Shown here: in pieces, positions 43,574 through 52,327 of the stretch
Numbering within the stretch: the stretch's first letter is position 1
Layout of the letters: each line of letters opens with the position of its first letter
NCBI GenBank assembly: GCA_022448525.1
Contig: JAKVCX010000005.1
Coordinates: 325,540 to 389,539 of the forward strand
Reading direction: 5' to 3'
DNA length: 64,000 nucleotides
Origin: Tenacibaculum sp.
Lineage (GTDB): Bacteria > Bacteroidota > Bacteroidia > Flavobacteriales > Flavobacteriaceae
Program-made: the position numbers and the translations under genes
Notes under the pieces: generated by a model
What the model saw: only the letters and a program-made list of their open reading frames with translations
Told to the model about the DNA's origin: nothing
The model's database searches: none

Positions 43574-43900
43574 ATGATTATAGAGTGGACTAGGACAGAG
43601 TTTGAAGCATATGTTTTATTATACGCAGCGCAATGTAATTTATTAGAAACTGAAGAAGAACGAGATTATATTCTTTCTAAAGTAGATGAGAAAACGTTTA
43701 ATAAAGTACATACTCAAATTGTGTTTGATAGAGAGGAAGACATCATAGAAAACATCAAAGAGTATTTATTGATGAATAAATTTTCACAGGAAGAAAAAAG
43801 GAATTTAATTAATGATATTAAAGAGGTTTTCTTTGCAGATGGAACCGTTGATAAAATGGAGAAACAAATATTTGTTGTTTTACAAAAAATCTTAAAGTAA
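43574..43900 (+). CDS. TerB-like small helical protein
   Basis: A 108-residue all-helical protein. The C-terminal pattern LINDIKEVFFADGTVDKMEKQIFVVLQKIL is the signature of TerB-like domains (acidic, ADG metal or ligand turn followed by E-x-x-x helix). A start at 43574 is chosen, one base after the sulfurtransferase stop; an extension of 19 codons upstream would overlap that gene out of frame. TerB domains occur in tellurite-resistance and envelope-stress systems. Its 3' end abuts the next ATG. Confidence 0.7.
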   Translation: MIIEWTRTEFEAYVLLYAAQCNLLETEEERDYILSKVDEKTFNKVHTQIVFDREEDIIENIKEYLLMNKFSQEEKRNLINDIKEVFFADGTVDKMEKQIFVVLQKILK

Positions 43901-44731
43901 ATGATAAAGTTATCTGTTAATGAGATAATAGATAAAATTCAAAAAGAAGAACTTTTTGAAGCTGTCTCTAATGATTATTCCTTTACCATAAAAATAGAGG
44001 AATATGTACCTTATGTTTGTGCTGCTGTTCATGATGGACATCAGTTCAGAAAGGAGTTGTGGAGTAATTGTTTGCATACAGAATATGATCGTTGGTATGA
44101 GGAAGATCCTTGCACCAAGGAAATGATTATTGATCAGCCAATAGTGATAGCTGGATTAGATTCTCGTTTTGAGTATGATTTAAACAGAGCACCAGAATCT
44201 GCAATTTATGATGATGCTTGGGGGAAACAACTTTGGAAGACTGAATTGTCAACTAAAATGAAAGAGAAGAGCTTAGCTAAGCATAACGAGTTTTATAGAG
44301 TAGTAGAAGCTTTAATTGAAAAATTAGAATCAAAGCATAGCCATTGCATTGTTTATGATATGCATAGTTATAACTGGAAACGATGGGAAAGAGAAGTGCC
44401 AACTTGGAATTTAGGTACATCAAATGTGGATGAAATTCGATTTGAAGGAGATATTGAATCTTGGAGAGCTTTATTAGAGCAAATGTCGCTTCCAAACAAT
44501 ATAAAATCAACATCAAAAATTAACGATACTTTTCAAGGAAATGGTCATTTTTTAAAGTTCATAACTAATAGGTTTGAAAATACACTAGTATTAGCTACGG
44601 AAATCGCAAAGGTATATTGCGACGAATTGAATCAGGTTATTTATCCTGAAGTGGTGAATGCGGTAAAAGTTTACTTAAATAAATCGTTAAAAGATCACGC
44701 ACTAGATTTCTATAATCGACATAAATCTTAA
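43901..44731 (+). CDS. N-formylglutamate amidohydrolase-like protein
   Basis: A 276-residue member of the HutG/N-formylglutamate amidohydrolase superfamily. Conserved motifs: AAVHDGHQFRKEL (metal histidine region), DSRFEYDLNRAPE, and IVYDMHSYN. There is no histidine-degradation gene nearby, and the family is known to include members acting on peptides or amides. In this operon it may remove or mature a product made by the ATP-grasp ligase. It begins directly after the TerB-like stop and leads to the QEGLA gene after 21 bp. Confidence 0.85.
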   Translation: MIKLSVNEIIDKIQKEELFEAVSNDYSFTIKIEEYVPYVCAAVHDGHQFRKELWSNCLHTEYDRWYEEDPCTKEMIIDQPIVIAGLDSRFEYDLNRAPESAIYDDAWGKQLWKTELSTKMKEKSLAKHNEFYRVVEALIEKLESKHSHCIVYDMHSYNWKRWEREVPTWNLGTSNVDEIRFEGDIESWRALLEQMSLPNNIKSTSKINDTFQGNGHFLKFITNRFENTLVLATEIAKVYCDELNQVIYPEVVNAVKVYLNKSLKDHALDFYNRHKS

Positions 44732-44752
44732 ATTTGTAGGCTAGAATTTGTA

Positions 44753-45913
44753 ATGATGATTGATACTACGGTGAATACAGAAAAGCTTTTTGAAATTGAC
44801 CAGCGAATAGATAAGCTTGTTAAAAAGATAGAATTATTAAGATATGTGAATCCTGTAAATATTGAAGAAGAGAAAACAAAATTCTTTGCTTCTAAATATT
44901 TAACTGATCCTAATTTTGTTTATCCAGAGCGTGACTTTGATAAGTTTAAATTACATAGTGAGTTTTTTGCCTTACCTCTTGAAGATATTGAAGATCAGAA
45001 AATTCGTGATTTATATGAAGATATTATTTATTTCTACTCAGGGTTAATTCAATGTATTGAAACTATTGGAGAAGGTAAAAGGTTTTATTATAATAGTTTG
45101 CGTTCTTTTGGTTCACCAACAGAAGATGATGTAGAAAATGCTAAGTTTATTCTACATTTTGAGGATGAGGACACAAGTAGTGAATCTTTTAAACCAAAGT
45201 ATACTTCTAAAGAATCTGAACAGTTTTTTATCGATTATGGTAAAAATTACGATTTTGATTTTAATATTACTCACTCCAGAAAAATGAGTGCAATTGCCAT
45301 GGTTTTAAATAGTACGCGTTCATTAGTTTTAAATGAAAACTACAAATATTCTGACAATGAATTAGCGATACTAACAAATCATGAAATTGGTGTTCATATG
45401 GTAACTACCATGAATGCTTTAGAACATCCGTTAAAAATATTTTCACATGGGTTTCCAGGGAATGAAGAAACTCAAGAAGGTTTAGCTGTTTTTAGTGAAT
45501 ATATGTCAGGAAATTTGACTTTAAAACGTTTGAAAGAATTGGCGTATCGAGTAATGGCGGTAAATGGATTAGCTAAAGGGTATTCATTTTCGAAAACTTT
45601 TCGATCATTACATAATACATTTGATTTAAATAGAGAAGATGCTTTTTATATCACGGCGAGAGCCTATCGTGGAGGAGGATTTACAAAAGATTATTTGTAT
45701 TTGACTGGTTTAAAGAAAATATACAATCATTATAGGCAAGGAAAAGATTTAGGAAATCTACTTACGGGAAAAGTGACTTTAGAATATGCTCATCAAATTG
45801 AATACCTAATTCAGCAAGGATATGCTGTACCTTCTAAATATTTAACTGATTCTTACAATAAAAATAATAACACGAACGAAACAATCAACTTTATTTTAGA
45901 TAACTTGAAGTAG
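44753..45913 (+). CDS. QEGLA-motif (DUF1704/MATCAP-type) predicted metallocarboxypeptidase
   Basis: A 386-residue protein of the family named for its QEGLA motif. The zinc signature HEIGVH (210-215) has the HExxxH form, and TQEGLAVFSEY (QEGLA, 241-245) supplies a further glutamate. The family includes eukaryotic KIAA0895L/MATCAP, which removes the C-terminal tyrosine of tubulin, so a role as carboxypeptidase is likely. Bacterial members have been annotated as flavohemoglobin-expression modulators. Two adjacent ATGs are possible starts (44753 and 44756). It is last in the operon and its 3' end overlaps the convergent SMI1 gene by 23 bp. Confidence 0.88.
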   Translation: MMIDTTVNTEKLFEIDQRIDKLVKKIELLRYVNPVNIEEEKTKFFASKYLTDPNFVYPERDFDKFKLHSEFFALPLEDIEDQKIRDLYEDIIYFYSGLIQCIETIGEGKRFYYNSLRSFGSPTEDDVENAKFILHFEDEDTSSESFKPKYTSKESEQFFIDYGKNYDFDFNITHSRKMSAIAMVLNSTRSLVLNENYKYSDNELAILTNHEIGVHMVTTMNALEHPLKIFSHGFPGNEETQEGLAVFSEYMSGNLTLKRLKELAYRVMAVNGLAKGYSFSKTFRSLHNTFDLNREDAFYITARAYRGGGFTKDYLYLTGLKKIYNHYRQGKDLGNLLTGKVTLEYAHQIEYLIQQGYAVPSKYLTDSYNKNNNTNETINFILDNLK

Positions 45914-46610
45914 TAACAACTTCACCATTTCCAGATAAAGTTTCCTCTCTGTTTTTAATTGCAGAAATGACATCACTCTTACTCTTAACTAAGAGTTGTA
46001 ACCATTCAGAGAATTCTTTTACAGAATATCCGATGGTATTATTTTCGGTATCAATAAAAACTAAAGGCCATTCGTTATTTTCATTCAAGTCGTTAGTTAC
46101 CCAGTACCAAGCACCTTTTCCTTTTTTATTTTTTGTTAATGCTAGTAAAGAGTTTGTTGACACAGTTCCTTCACTTGTTTGTAGCTCCTCTGGAAGATTA
46201 TTATATTGATCCTTTATAAACTTTGTTTTCTTAGTACTCAAAATAGAGGTGTCATAAATCATTTCTCCACCATCACCAAAATAGGTCAAGAATAATTTAT
46301 AAGATTCAGGAAGTGTTAGATTGATTTTTTTTTCAAAATTCTGAATACTTTCCTCTGTAAGTTTAGTACCGATATTTTTATGTTTACTGTAATCGTCTGC
46401 TAAATTTATAATTAACTCCATTGTAGTATCTTCAATAAAAGATGAGTGTTTTATAGAATCAATCTGTTTTTTAGCATTTTTTATTAGCATTTTATCCGAT
46501 ACATTTCTATCAACACTTGAAGAAACATCAGTGTTTTTCAGATAAATAAATCCAAATACTAATGCGATTAAAGTACAGATGAAAAATGATTTTAAAGTAA
46601 TTTTTTCCAT
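45891..46610 (-). CDS. Membrane-anchored SMI1/KNR4 domain protein
   Basis: A 239-residue protein with an N-terminal membrane segment (about 8-26) and a SMI1/KNR4-like domain (about 85-215: ESIQNFEKKINLTLPESYK, LTYFGDGGEM, and EWPLVFIDTENNTIGYSV). In bacteria this domain is best known from immunity proteins against contact-dependent toxins, but many copies are not. The start at 46610 overlaps the HAD stop (TAATG) and is preferred to the ATG two codons upstream. No toxin gene is seen nearby. Confidence 0.78.
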   Translation of the reverse strand: MEKITLKSFFICTLIALVFGFIYLKNTDVSSSVDRNVSDKMLIKNAKKQIDSIKHSSFIEDTTMELIINLADDYSKHKNIGTKLTEESIQNFEKKINLTLPESYKLFLTYFGDGGEMIYDTSILSTKKTKFIKDQYNNLPEELQTSEGTVSTNSLLALTKNKKGKGAWYWVTNDLNENNEWPLVFIDTENNTIGYSVKEFSEWLQLLVKSKSDVISAIKNREETLSGNGEVVTTSSYLK

Positions 46611-47260
46611 TAGCAAATTTCAGTTAATTCCTCATAATTTGAAATCACTAGGTTCGCATTTTCTAGTGTTTGATTTGTAACTAAAGGATTTTTATATCCC
46701 ACAGCAAAAATACCAGCATCGTTAGCTGCTTTAATTCCATTATCAGAATCTTCAATAACAATACAGTTATGTCTTTCATGTCCTCCTAAAACAGCAGCTT
46801 TTTCAAATATCTCAGGATGAGGTTTTGAAGCTTTTAAATCGGCACCACTTATTTTAGCTTTAAAATATTTGTGTAAATCAAAACGATCAAATACTCGATT
46901 AATGTTTACCATTGCCGAAGATGAAGCCAAAACTAAGGTATAACCCTTATCATAAAAATATTGAATCAATTTTTCAACACCTTGAATTAATTGTAAATTC
47001 GGGTCGTTTTCAAAAAAATTGACATATCTTTTTCTTTTATTTTGAACAAGTTCTTCAGGGATTTCACTTAAACTAAAATGTGAAACTAATTTTTGAAAAG
47101 CATTTAATGTAGAAGAACCTGTCATCGATTTATATAACTCTTCAGTTACATTCAATTCTAAAGATTCAAATACTTCGTAGTAGGCTTTTCTGTGTAACTC
47201 CTCAGAATCAATAATTACACCATCCATATCAAAGATTACACATCTTAAATCTTGTACCAT
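46610..47260 (-). CDS. HAD-superfamily phosphatase, beta-phosphoglucomutase-like
   Basis: A 216-residue HAD hydrolase. Motif I is VIFDMDGVIIDSEELH (nucleophile and acid Asp pair), motif II LVLASSSAMVNINR, motif III KASKPHPEIF and motif IV CIVIEDSDNGIKAA. This is the subgroup of beta-phosphoglucomutases and small sugar-phosphate phosphatases. The start at 47260 (MVQDLRCVIF) overlaps the DCC stop (TAATG), so translation is coupled; the longer frame would run into the DCC gene. Confidence 0.92.
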   Translation of the reverse strand: MVQDLRCVIFDMDGVIIDSEELHRKAYYEVFESLELNVTEELYKSMTGSSTLNAFQKLVSHFSLSEIPEELVQNKRKRYVNFFENDPNLQLIQGVEKLIQYFYDKGYTLVLASSSAMVNINRVFDRFDLHKYFKAKISGADLKASKPHPEIFEKAAVLGGHERHNCIVIEDSDNGIKAANDAGIFAVGYKNPLVTNQTLENANLVISNYEELTEIC

Positions 47261-47676
47261 TAATCTATAAATTTTGATAATAAATCTGGAGTTGGAATCA
47301 TGCACTGATCTTTTTTACCAAACCATTTGTAACGATTTCTTGCAATAATATCGTAAACAAAATCTCTGATAAATGAGGGGAAAAACAATAGAAACTTACT
47401 TACCACCCAAATTCCCCCAAAGGTACCAATTATTTTTAAAGCAGCAGTAGATTTTAGATAATAAGCAGTTTTAGGTTCAAATAAAATAATAGAATCCACT
47501 TTTGAAGTATCTATTTTTAAGTGTTCTATTATTTTTTTACCCGTTTCAGATTGTAAGGAGGTAAAGCGGAAATTGTCTTTTTTATCAAGTTTAATTATTC
47601 TTAATACGGTTTGGTTACACAAGTTACAAACCCCATCAAATAGTATGATTTTTTTATTTTCCGGTAGCTCAATCAT
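47260..47676 (-). CDS. DCC family (DUF393) thiol-disulfide oxidoreductase-like protein
   Basis: A 138-residue protein with ILFDGVCNLCNQTVL, the DCC motif that contains a CxxC pair near its N-terminus. The rest (FRFTSLQSETGKK, then VVSKFLLFFPSFIRDFVYDI) matches the family. The start at 47676 (MIELPENKKII) is chosen; the upstream extension is basic and atypical. First gene of the DCC-HAD-SMI1 run, in which all junctions are TAATG overlaps. Redox partner unknown. Confidence 0.88.
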   Translation of the reverse strand: MIELPENKKIILFDGVCNLCNQTVLRIIKLDKKDNFRFTSLQSETGKKIIEHLKIDTSKVDSIILFEPKTAYYLKSTAALKIIGTFGGIWVVSKFLLFFPSFIRDFVYDIIARNRYKWFGKKDQCMIPTPDLLSKFID

Positions 47677-47805
47677 TCTGCTTATTATTTTTTTTTCAAA
47701 ATTACAATAACTTTCTGTAACATATTTTAAAATCGAGCGTCTAGTCATTGTAAGTCGATAAAGTAAGGGCACTTAATACTTACTTTGGAAAAATTAACTA
47801 ACTAT

Positions 47806-48507
47806 ATGATAAAAATAGAAGGACTACATAAATCTTACCCAATCGGTAAAGATTCTCTTCACGTTTTAAAAGGACTTGATTTACATATTAAGGAAGGTGA
47901 ATTCGTATCTATCATGGGATCTTCAGGATCAGGAAAGTCTACACTACTAAATATTGTTGGATTATTAGATTCTCATGATGAAGGTAATTACTTTTTAAAT
48001 GGACAATTAATTCATGACTTAAATGAGAAAAAAGCAGCGATTCTTAGAAATAAATTTTTAGGTTTCGTTTTTCAATCGTTTAACTTGATATCATATAAAA
48101 CTGCAGTTGAAAATGTTGCTTTACCACTTTACTACAAAGGAATGGGAAGAAAGGAACGTTTAAAAATTGCTCAAGAATATCTTGAGAAAGTTGAGCTTGG
48201 GCCTTGGGCAAATCATCTACCAAATGAATTATCGGGAGGACAAAAACAGCGTGTTGCAATTGCAAGAGCTTTAGTGACTAAACCAAAAGTGATTTTAGCC
48301 GATGAACCTACGGGAGCATTAGATTCTAAAACTACTGATTCTGTAATGGATTTGTTAAAAGGAATTAATGACGAAGGAATGACTGTTTTCGTAATTACTC
48401 ACGAGGAAGAAGTTGCAGCGCAAACTAATAGAGTTGTTCGATTAAAAGATGGTGTTATCATAAGTGATGAGTACACCAATAAGAAAGATTTGAAAAAAGT
48501 TTACTAA
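47806..48507 (+). CDS. ABC transporter ATPase, MacB/LolD type
   Basis: A 233-residue ATPase. Walker [18 protein letters not shown] (GSSGSGKST), Q loop FQSFNLI, signature [15 protein letters not shown], Walker [14 protein letters not shown] and H loop VITHE. The short linker after the signature and the domain length fit the MacB/LolD/FtsE group, whose transmembrane partners are separate polypeptides. It is followed by two MacB-like permeases and a MacA-like protein, together forming a tripartite-type exporter. The start at 47806 removes seven atypical residues. Confidence 0.93.
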   Translation: MIKIEGLHKSYPIGKDSLHVLKGLDLHIKEGEFVSIMGSSGSGKSTLLNIVGLLDSHDEGNYFLNGQLIHDLNEKKAAILRNKFLGFVFQSFNLISYKTAVENVALPLYYKGMGRKERLKIAQEYLEKVELGPWANHLPNELSGGQKQRVAIARALVTKPKVILADEPTGALDSKTTDSVMDLLKGINDEGMTVFVITHEEEVAAQTNRVVRLKDGVIISDEYTNKKDLKKVY

Positions 48508-48508
48508 T

Positions 48509-49738
48509 ATGTTTGATATAGATTCTTGGCGAGAAATATTTCAAAGTATTAATAAGAATAAACTTAGAACAATACTTTCAGGATTTACAATTTCGTTTGC
48601 AATACTCTTATTTACATTGCTTTTTGGAATTGTAAATGGACTTCAAAACTTTTTTACACAAGCTTTTGTTGATGATGCTAATAACTCCATGTTTGTTAGA
48701 ACTTGGAAAACTACCAAACCTTATAAAGGATTACAATCTGGAAGAAGAATTCAATTAAAGAATAAAGATCTTGATTATATAGTTGAAAACTACGAGGATA
48801 AAATTCAGTATATATCGGCAAGAAAGTATTTAAGCGCTCAGGTTGTATATAAAAACAATCAAGATAATTATAATATTAGAGCCGTACATCCAGATCATAG
48901 GTATTTAGAAAAAACAATAATTGACGAAGGAAGATTTATAAATCAATTAGATTTAAGTCAAAAAAACAAAGTTATAGTTATTGGTCGATTGGTTAAAAAA
49001 GATTTGTTCGGAGAACGAGTTGCGTTAGGCAAATACGTTAATATGAATAATATTTCATACAAAATTGTCGGAGTTTTTTCTGATGAAGGTGGAGATAGAG
49101 AAGAAAGAAATATTTACATGCCAATAACAACCGCACAAAAGCTCTACGGTAATAATGATTTTATCGATAATATTTTGATAGGTTATAATCCTAGACTAAC
49201 AATTGATAGAGCGTTGGCTTTTGGTAATGGATTGGAGAGAGATTTAAAACAAAAGTTAGATATTCATCCAAATGATCAGAGTGCCTTATTTATTAGGAAT
49301 ATGGCAGAAGCAAACAAAGGAGTAGGACAATTAACCGCAGCACTTTTCTTTATCGTGATTTTTGTAGGATCTGGTACATTAATAGCAGGAATTATTGGTA
49401 TCAGTAATATTATGATTTTTTCTATTAAAGAAAGAACAAAAGAATTCGGAATCCGAAAGGCTTTAGGGGCTAAACCAGTTTCAATTATTAGTATGGTTGT
49501 AAAAGAGTCATTATTAATTACTGGTTTGGCAGGTTATTTAGGACTTTTACTCGGAACTTTTGTACTAGATCAAATAGGTGATGGACTTGAAGAGTATTTT
49601 ATTTACAACCCAAGTGTAAGTTCTGGAATAGTGGTAGGAGCAACGATTATCTTAATTTTAGCAGGGCTACTTGCTGGATACTTACCTGCTAAAAGAGCAG
49701 CACAGATTAAACCAATTGTAGCACTAAGAGCAGATTAA
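48509..49738 (+). CDS. MacB-like ABC permease 1
   Basis: A 409-residue permease with one N-terminal membrane segment (about 20-45), a large periplasmic MacB_PCD domain (about 50-270) and three C-terminal segments (FtsX domain, about 280-400, IKERTKEFGIRKALGAKP). It starts one base after the ATPase stop. The second permease has the same layout, with shared features in the FtsX domain (ERTKE-GIRKALGA versus ERTKE-GIRRALGA), so they may form a heterodimer. Confidence 0.9.
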   Translation: MFDIDSWREIFQSINKNKLRTILSGFTISFAILLFTLLFGIVNGLQNFFTQAFVDDANNSMFVRTWKTTKPYKGLQSGRRIQLKNKDLDYIVENYEDKIQYISARKYLSAQVVYKNNQDNYNIRAVHPDHRYLEKTIIDEGRFINQLDLSQKNKVIVIGRLVKKDLFGERVALGKYVNMNNISYKIVGVFSDEGGDREERNIYMPITTAQKLYGNNDFIDNILIGYNPRLTIDRALAFGNGLERDLKQKLDIHPNDQSALFIRNMAEANKGVGQLTAALFFIVIFVGSGTLIAGIIGISNIMIFSIKERTKEFGIRKALGAKPVSIISMVVKESLLITGLAGYLGLLLGTFVLDQIGDGLEEYFIYNPSVSSGIVVGATIILILAGLLAGYLPAKRAAQIKPIVALRAD

Positions 49739-49740
49739 TT

Positions 49741-50985
49741 ATGATTAAATTTTTATTTGATTCAGATACTTGGCAAGAGATATACGGAGGTATTCGTAAG
49801 AATAAAACACGTACAGTAATTACAATTATTGGTGTTTTATGGGGGATTTTTTTACTAGTTGTTCTATTAGGAGCTGCTAGAGGAATGGAAAATAATTTTA
49901 AAAACTTATTCGGAGATTTTGCTACAAATAGTTTAGTGGTTTGGACGCAAAGAACTGATAAACCTTTTAAAGGATATCAAAAAGGAAGAAGAATTCAATT
50001 AAAAACCAAAGATGTAGAGGTATTAAAAGAAGAATTCGATGGAAGATTGAAATACATTGTTCCTAGATGTCAAACAATGAACCTTATAGTAAATGGTTTT
50101 AAATCTGGAGATTTTCAAGTAAGTGGAGATTATCCAGTTTTAGATAAAGTTCAAAAGAAAAACTTGATTTATGGTAGGTTCTTGAATCAAAACGATATAA
50201 ACAATAAAACGAAGGTAACTGTAATTGAAGAAAATATTTATAAACAGTTATTTGAGAAAAACGAAAATCCAATAAACCAATACATAATCATTAATAGTGT
50301 AAATTATAAAGTTGTTGGAGTTTACAAATCGGGAGCAATTGATTTCGACGGTGATACGGCTTACATACCTTTCACTACTTTTCAACAGATTTATAACAGA
50401 GGAAATAAAATCGATTGGATGATGATTACTGCTCAAGAAGGAGTAGATATCGAACAGTTTGAATTAGATATTCAGTTAACATTAAAGAATTTACATACTG
50501 TAGATCCCGAAGATAATAGAGCATTAGGTGGTATTAATTTAGCGAAACAGATTGGTAAATTTACTGGCTTCTTAACAGGGATGCAGTTTTTAACCTGGTT
50601 CGTTGGAATTGCCACTTTAATTGCAGGTGTTTTTGCTATTGGTAATATCTTACTAATTACTGTAAAAGAACGTACAAAAGAAATTGGAATTCGAAGAGCC
50701 TTAGGTGCAACACCTATTGAAATTAGACTTCAAGTAATTTTAGAATCGGTGTTTTTAACGGTAGTTGCAGGAATGTTAGGGATAATTTTCGGCGGGCTTA
50801 TTTTATACGGTATAGACCAAGCTTTTGCTACTGGCCCAGATGCCGCCTTACTGAACCCAACAGTTAATATTCCAATAATACTTGTGGCTTTCGGAATACT
50901 AATAGTGTTAGGAACATCTATAGGATTAATACCAGCATATATGGCAACTTTAGTTAAACCTATCGAAGCCTTAAGAGAAGAGTAA
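49741..50985 (+). CDS. MacB-like ABC permease 2
   Basis: A 414-residue paralogue of permease 1 with the same topology: N-terminal membrane segment, MacB_PCD domain and a C-terminal FtsX domain (VKERTKEIGIRRALGATP). It begins two bases after its partner. Both are needed for a heterodimeric exporter together with the single ATPase. Confidence 0.9.
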   Translation: MIKFLFDSDTWQEIYGGIRKNKTRTVITIIGVLWGIFLLVVLLGAARGMENNFKNLFGDFATNSLVVWTQRTDKPFKGYQKGRRIQLKTKDVEVLKEEFDGRLKYIVPRCQTMNLIVNGFKSGDFQVSGDYPVLDKVQKKNLIYGRFLNQNDINNKTKVTVIEENIYKQLFEKNENPINQYIIINSVNYKVVGVYKSGAIDFDGDTAYIPFTTFQQIYNRGNKIDWMMITAQEGVDIEQFELDIQLTLKNLHTVDPEDNRALGGINLAKQIGKFTGFLTGMQFLTWFVGIATLIAGVFAIGNILLITVKERTKEIGIRRALGATPIEIRLQVILESVFLTVVAGMLGIIFGGLILYGIDQAFATGPDAALLNPTVNIPIILVAFGILIVLGTSIGLIPAYMATLVKPIEALREE

Positions 50986-51017
50986 AAAATAATAATCAGA
51001 CTATATAAATAAACAAA

Positions 51018-52136
51018 ATGAGTAAAAGAGCAAAAATTATATTAATAACTGTGTTTGTGTTGTTTGCAGCCGTATTAATTTGGTTTGCGAAAAAGAACAA
51101 GAAAAATGTTGTACAATTCGAAACTGAAAAAGCTTTTAAAACAACTATTGTTAAAAAAACAGTTGCTACTGGTAAAGTAGTTCCATTAGAAGAGGTTGAA
51201 ATTAAACCTCAAATAGCAGGTATTGTTGATAAGATTGTTGTAGAAGAAGGTCAAGTTGTGAAGTCAGGTGATTTATTAGCAACAGTAAGAGTGGTTCCAA
51301 ATGTAGAAGCATTAAACTCTGCTAACAATGAAATCAAAAATTCTCAATTGGCTTATGATAATGCTAAAACTCAGTTTGAGCGAAATAAAAGTTTATTTGA
51401 GAGAGGTGTAATTGCACGTCAAGAGTTTGAAAATTCAGAGTTATCATTTAACAATGCGAAGCAACGTTTATCTAATGCACGTTCAAATATGGATATTGTT
51501 AAAAGAGGAACTACAGCAGGATTAGGTAGTGCAGCGAACACGAATATTAGAGCAACATCTTCTGGAATGATTGTAGAAATCCCAGTTAAGAAAGGTTATC
51601 AGGTTATTCAAAGTAATAGCTTCAACGCAGGTACAACTATTGCTACCATTGCCGATATGAATAAAATGATTTTTGAAGGAAAAGTAGACGAATCTGAAGT
51701 TGGAAAATTAGTAAAAGGAACTGAATTACAAGTTTCGTTAGGAGCAATTGAAGATAAAAAGTTCCCTGCTCAATTGAACTTTATTGCACCGAAAGGAACA
51801 GAAGAAGGTGGAGCAGTTCAATTTAAAATTAAAGCAGATGTAGCTTTAGATGCTAATTATTTCATTAGAGCTGGTTATTCGGCGAATGCAGATATTGTTT
51901 TAGAGCAAAAAGATAGTGTTTTAGCTATTAAAGAAGCGTTATTACGTTTTGACAAGAAAACTGAAAAGCCATATGTAGAAGTTAAAACTGGTGAAGATTC
52001 ATTTGAAAAGAAAGAATTAGAGTTAGGAATTTCTGATGGAGTTAATATCGAAGTGAAGTCAGGAATCACTTCAGAAGATGAAATTAAAATTTGGAATAAA
52101 ACATCTAAAAAGGAAAAAGATAAAGACAAAAACTAA
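51018..52136 (+). CDS. MacA-like periplasmic adaptor (HlyD family)
   Basis: A 372-residue membrane-fusion protein. N-terminal membrane segment (about 5-22), barrel-sandwich/lipoyl part (VEIKPQIAGIVDKIVVEEGQ), coiled-coil hairpin (NNEIKNSQLAYDNAKTQFE... to KRGTT), beta-barrel (GKVDESEVGKLVKGTELQV) and a C-terminal membrane-proximal part. It links the permeases to a TolC-type outer-membrane channel, which is not in the window. Terminator follows at 52156. Confidence 0.92.
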   Translation: MSKRAKIILITVFVLFAAVLIWFAKKNKKNVVQFETEKAFKTTIVKKTVATGKVVPLEEVEIKPQIAGIVDKIVVEEGQVVKSGDLLATVRVVPNVEALNSANNEIKNSQLAYDNAKTQFERNKSLFERGVIARQEFENSELSFNNAKQRLSNARSNMDIVKRGTTAGLGSAANTNIRATSSGMIVEIPVKKGYQVIQSNSFNAGTTIATIADMNKMIFEGKVDESEVGKLVKGTELQVSLGAIEDKKFPAQLNFIAPKGTEEGGAVQFKIKADVALDANYFIRAGYSANADIVLEQKDSVLAIKEALLRFDKKTEKPYVEVKTGEDSFEKKELELGISDGVNIEVKSGITSEDEIKIWNKTSKKEKDKDKN

Positions 52137-52155
52137 TAAAGTATAGTTTAATGGT

Positions 52156-52185
52156 AAAAAGGCATCTCCTAGAGGTGCCTTTTTT
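52156..52185 (+). terminator. Terminator after the exporter operon
   Basis: AAAAAGGCATCTC ... GAGGTGCCTTTTT hairpin (one G-T pair) with T run, 20 bp past the adaptor stop. Confidence 0.85.
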
Positions 52186-52327
52186 GTTCCCTATCTTTTT
52201 TATCATACGATATAGGTAGATAGTCTATATGAACATACAAAAGGTATTTTTCCTGTTTTATTTAGAGGAAATAAATTGTAAATTGTTGAATATATTGTTG
52301 TTAAACCCTCGATAAAACAAAAATACC

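Noticed and set aside
45891-46610. Toxin-immunity system based on the SMI1/KNR4 protein
   Set aside because: No polymorphic-toxin gene, secretion tag or second immunity gene is found nearby.
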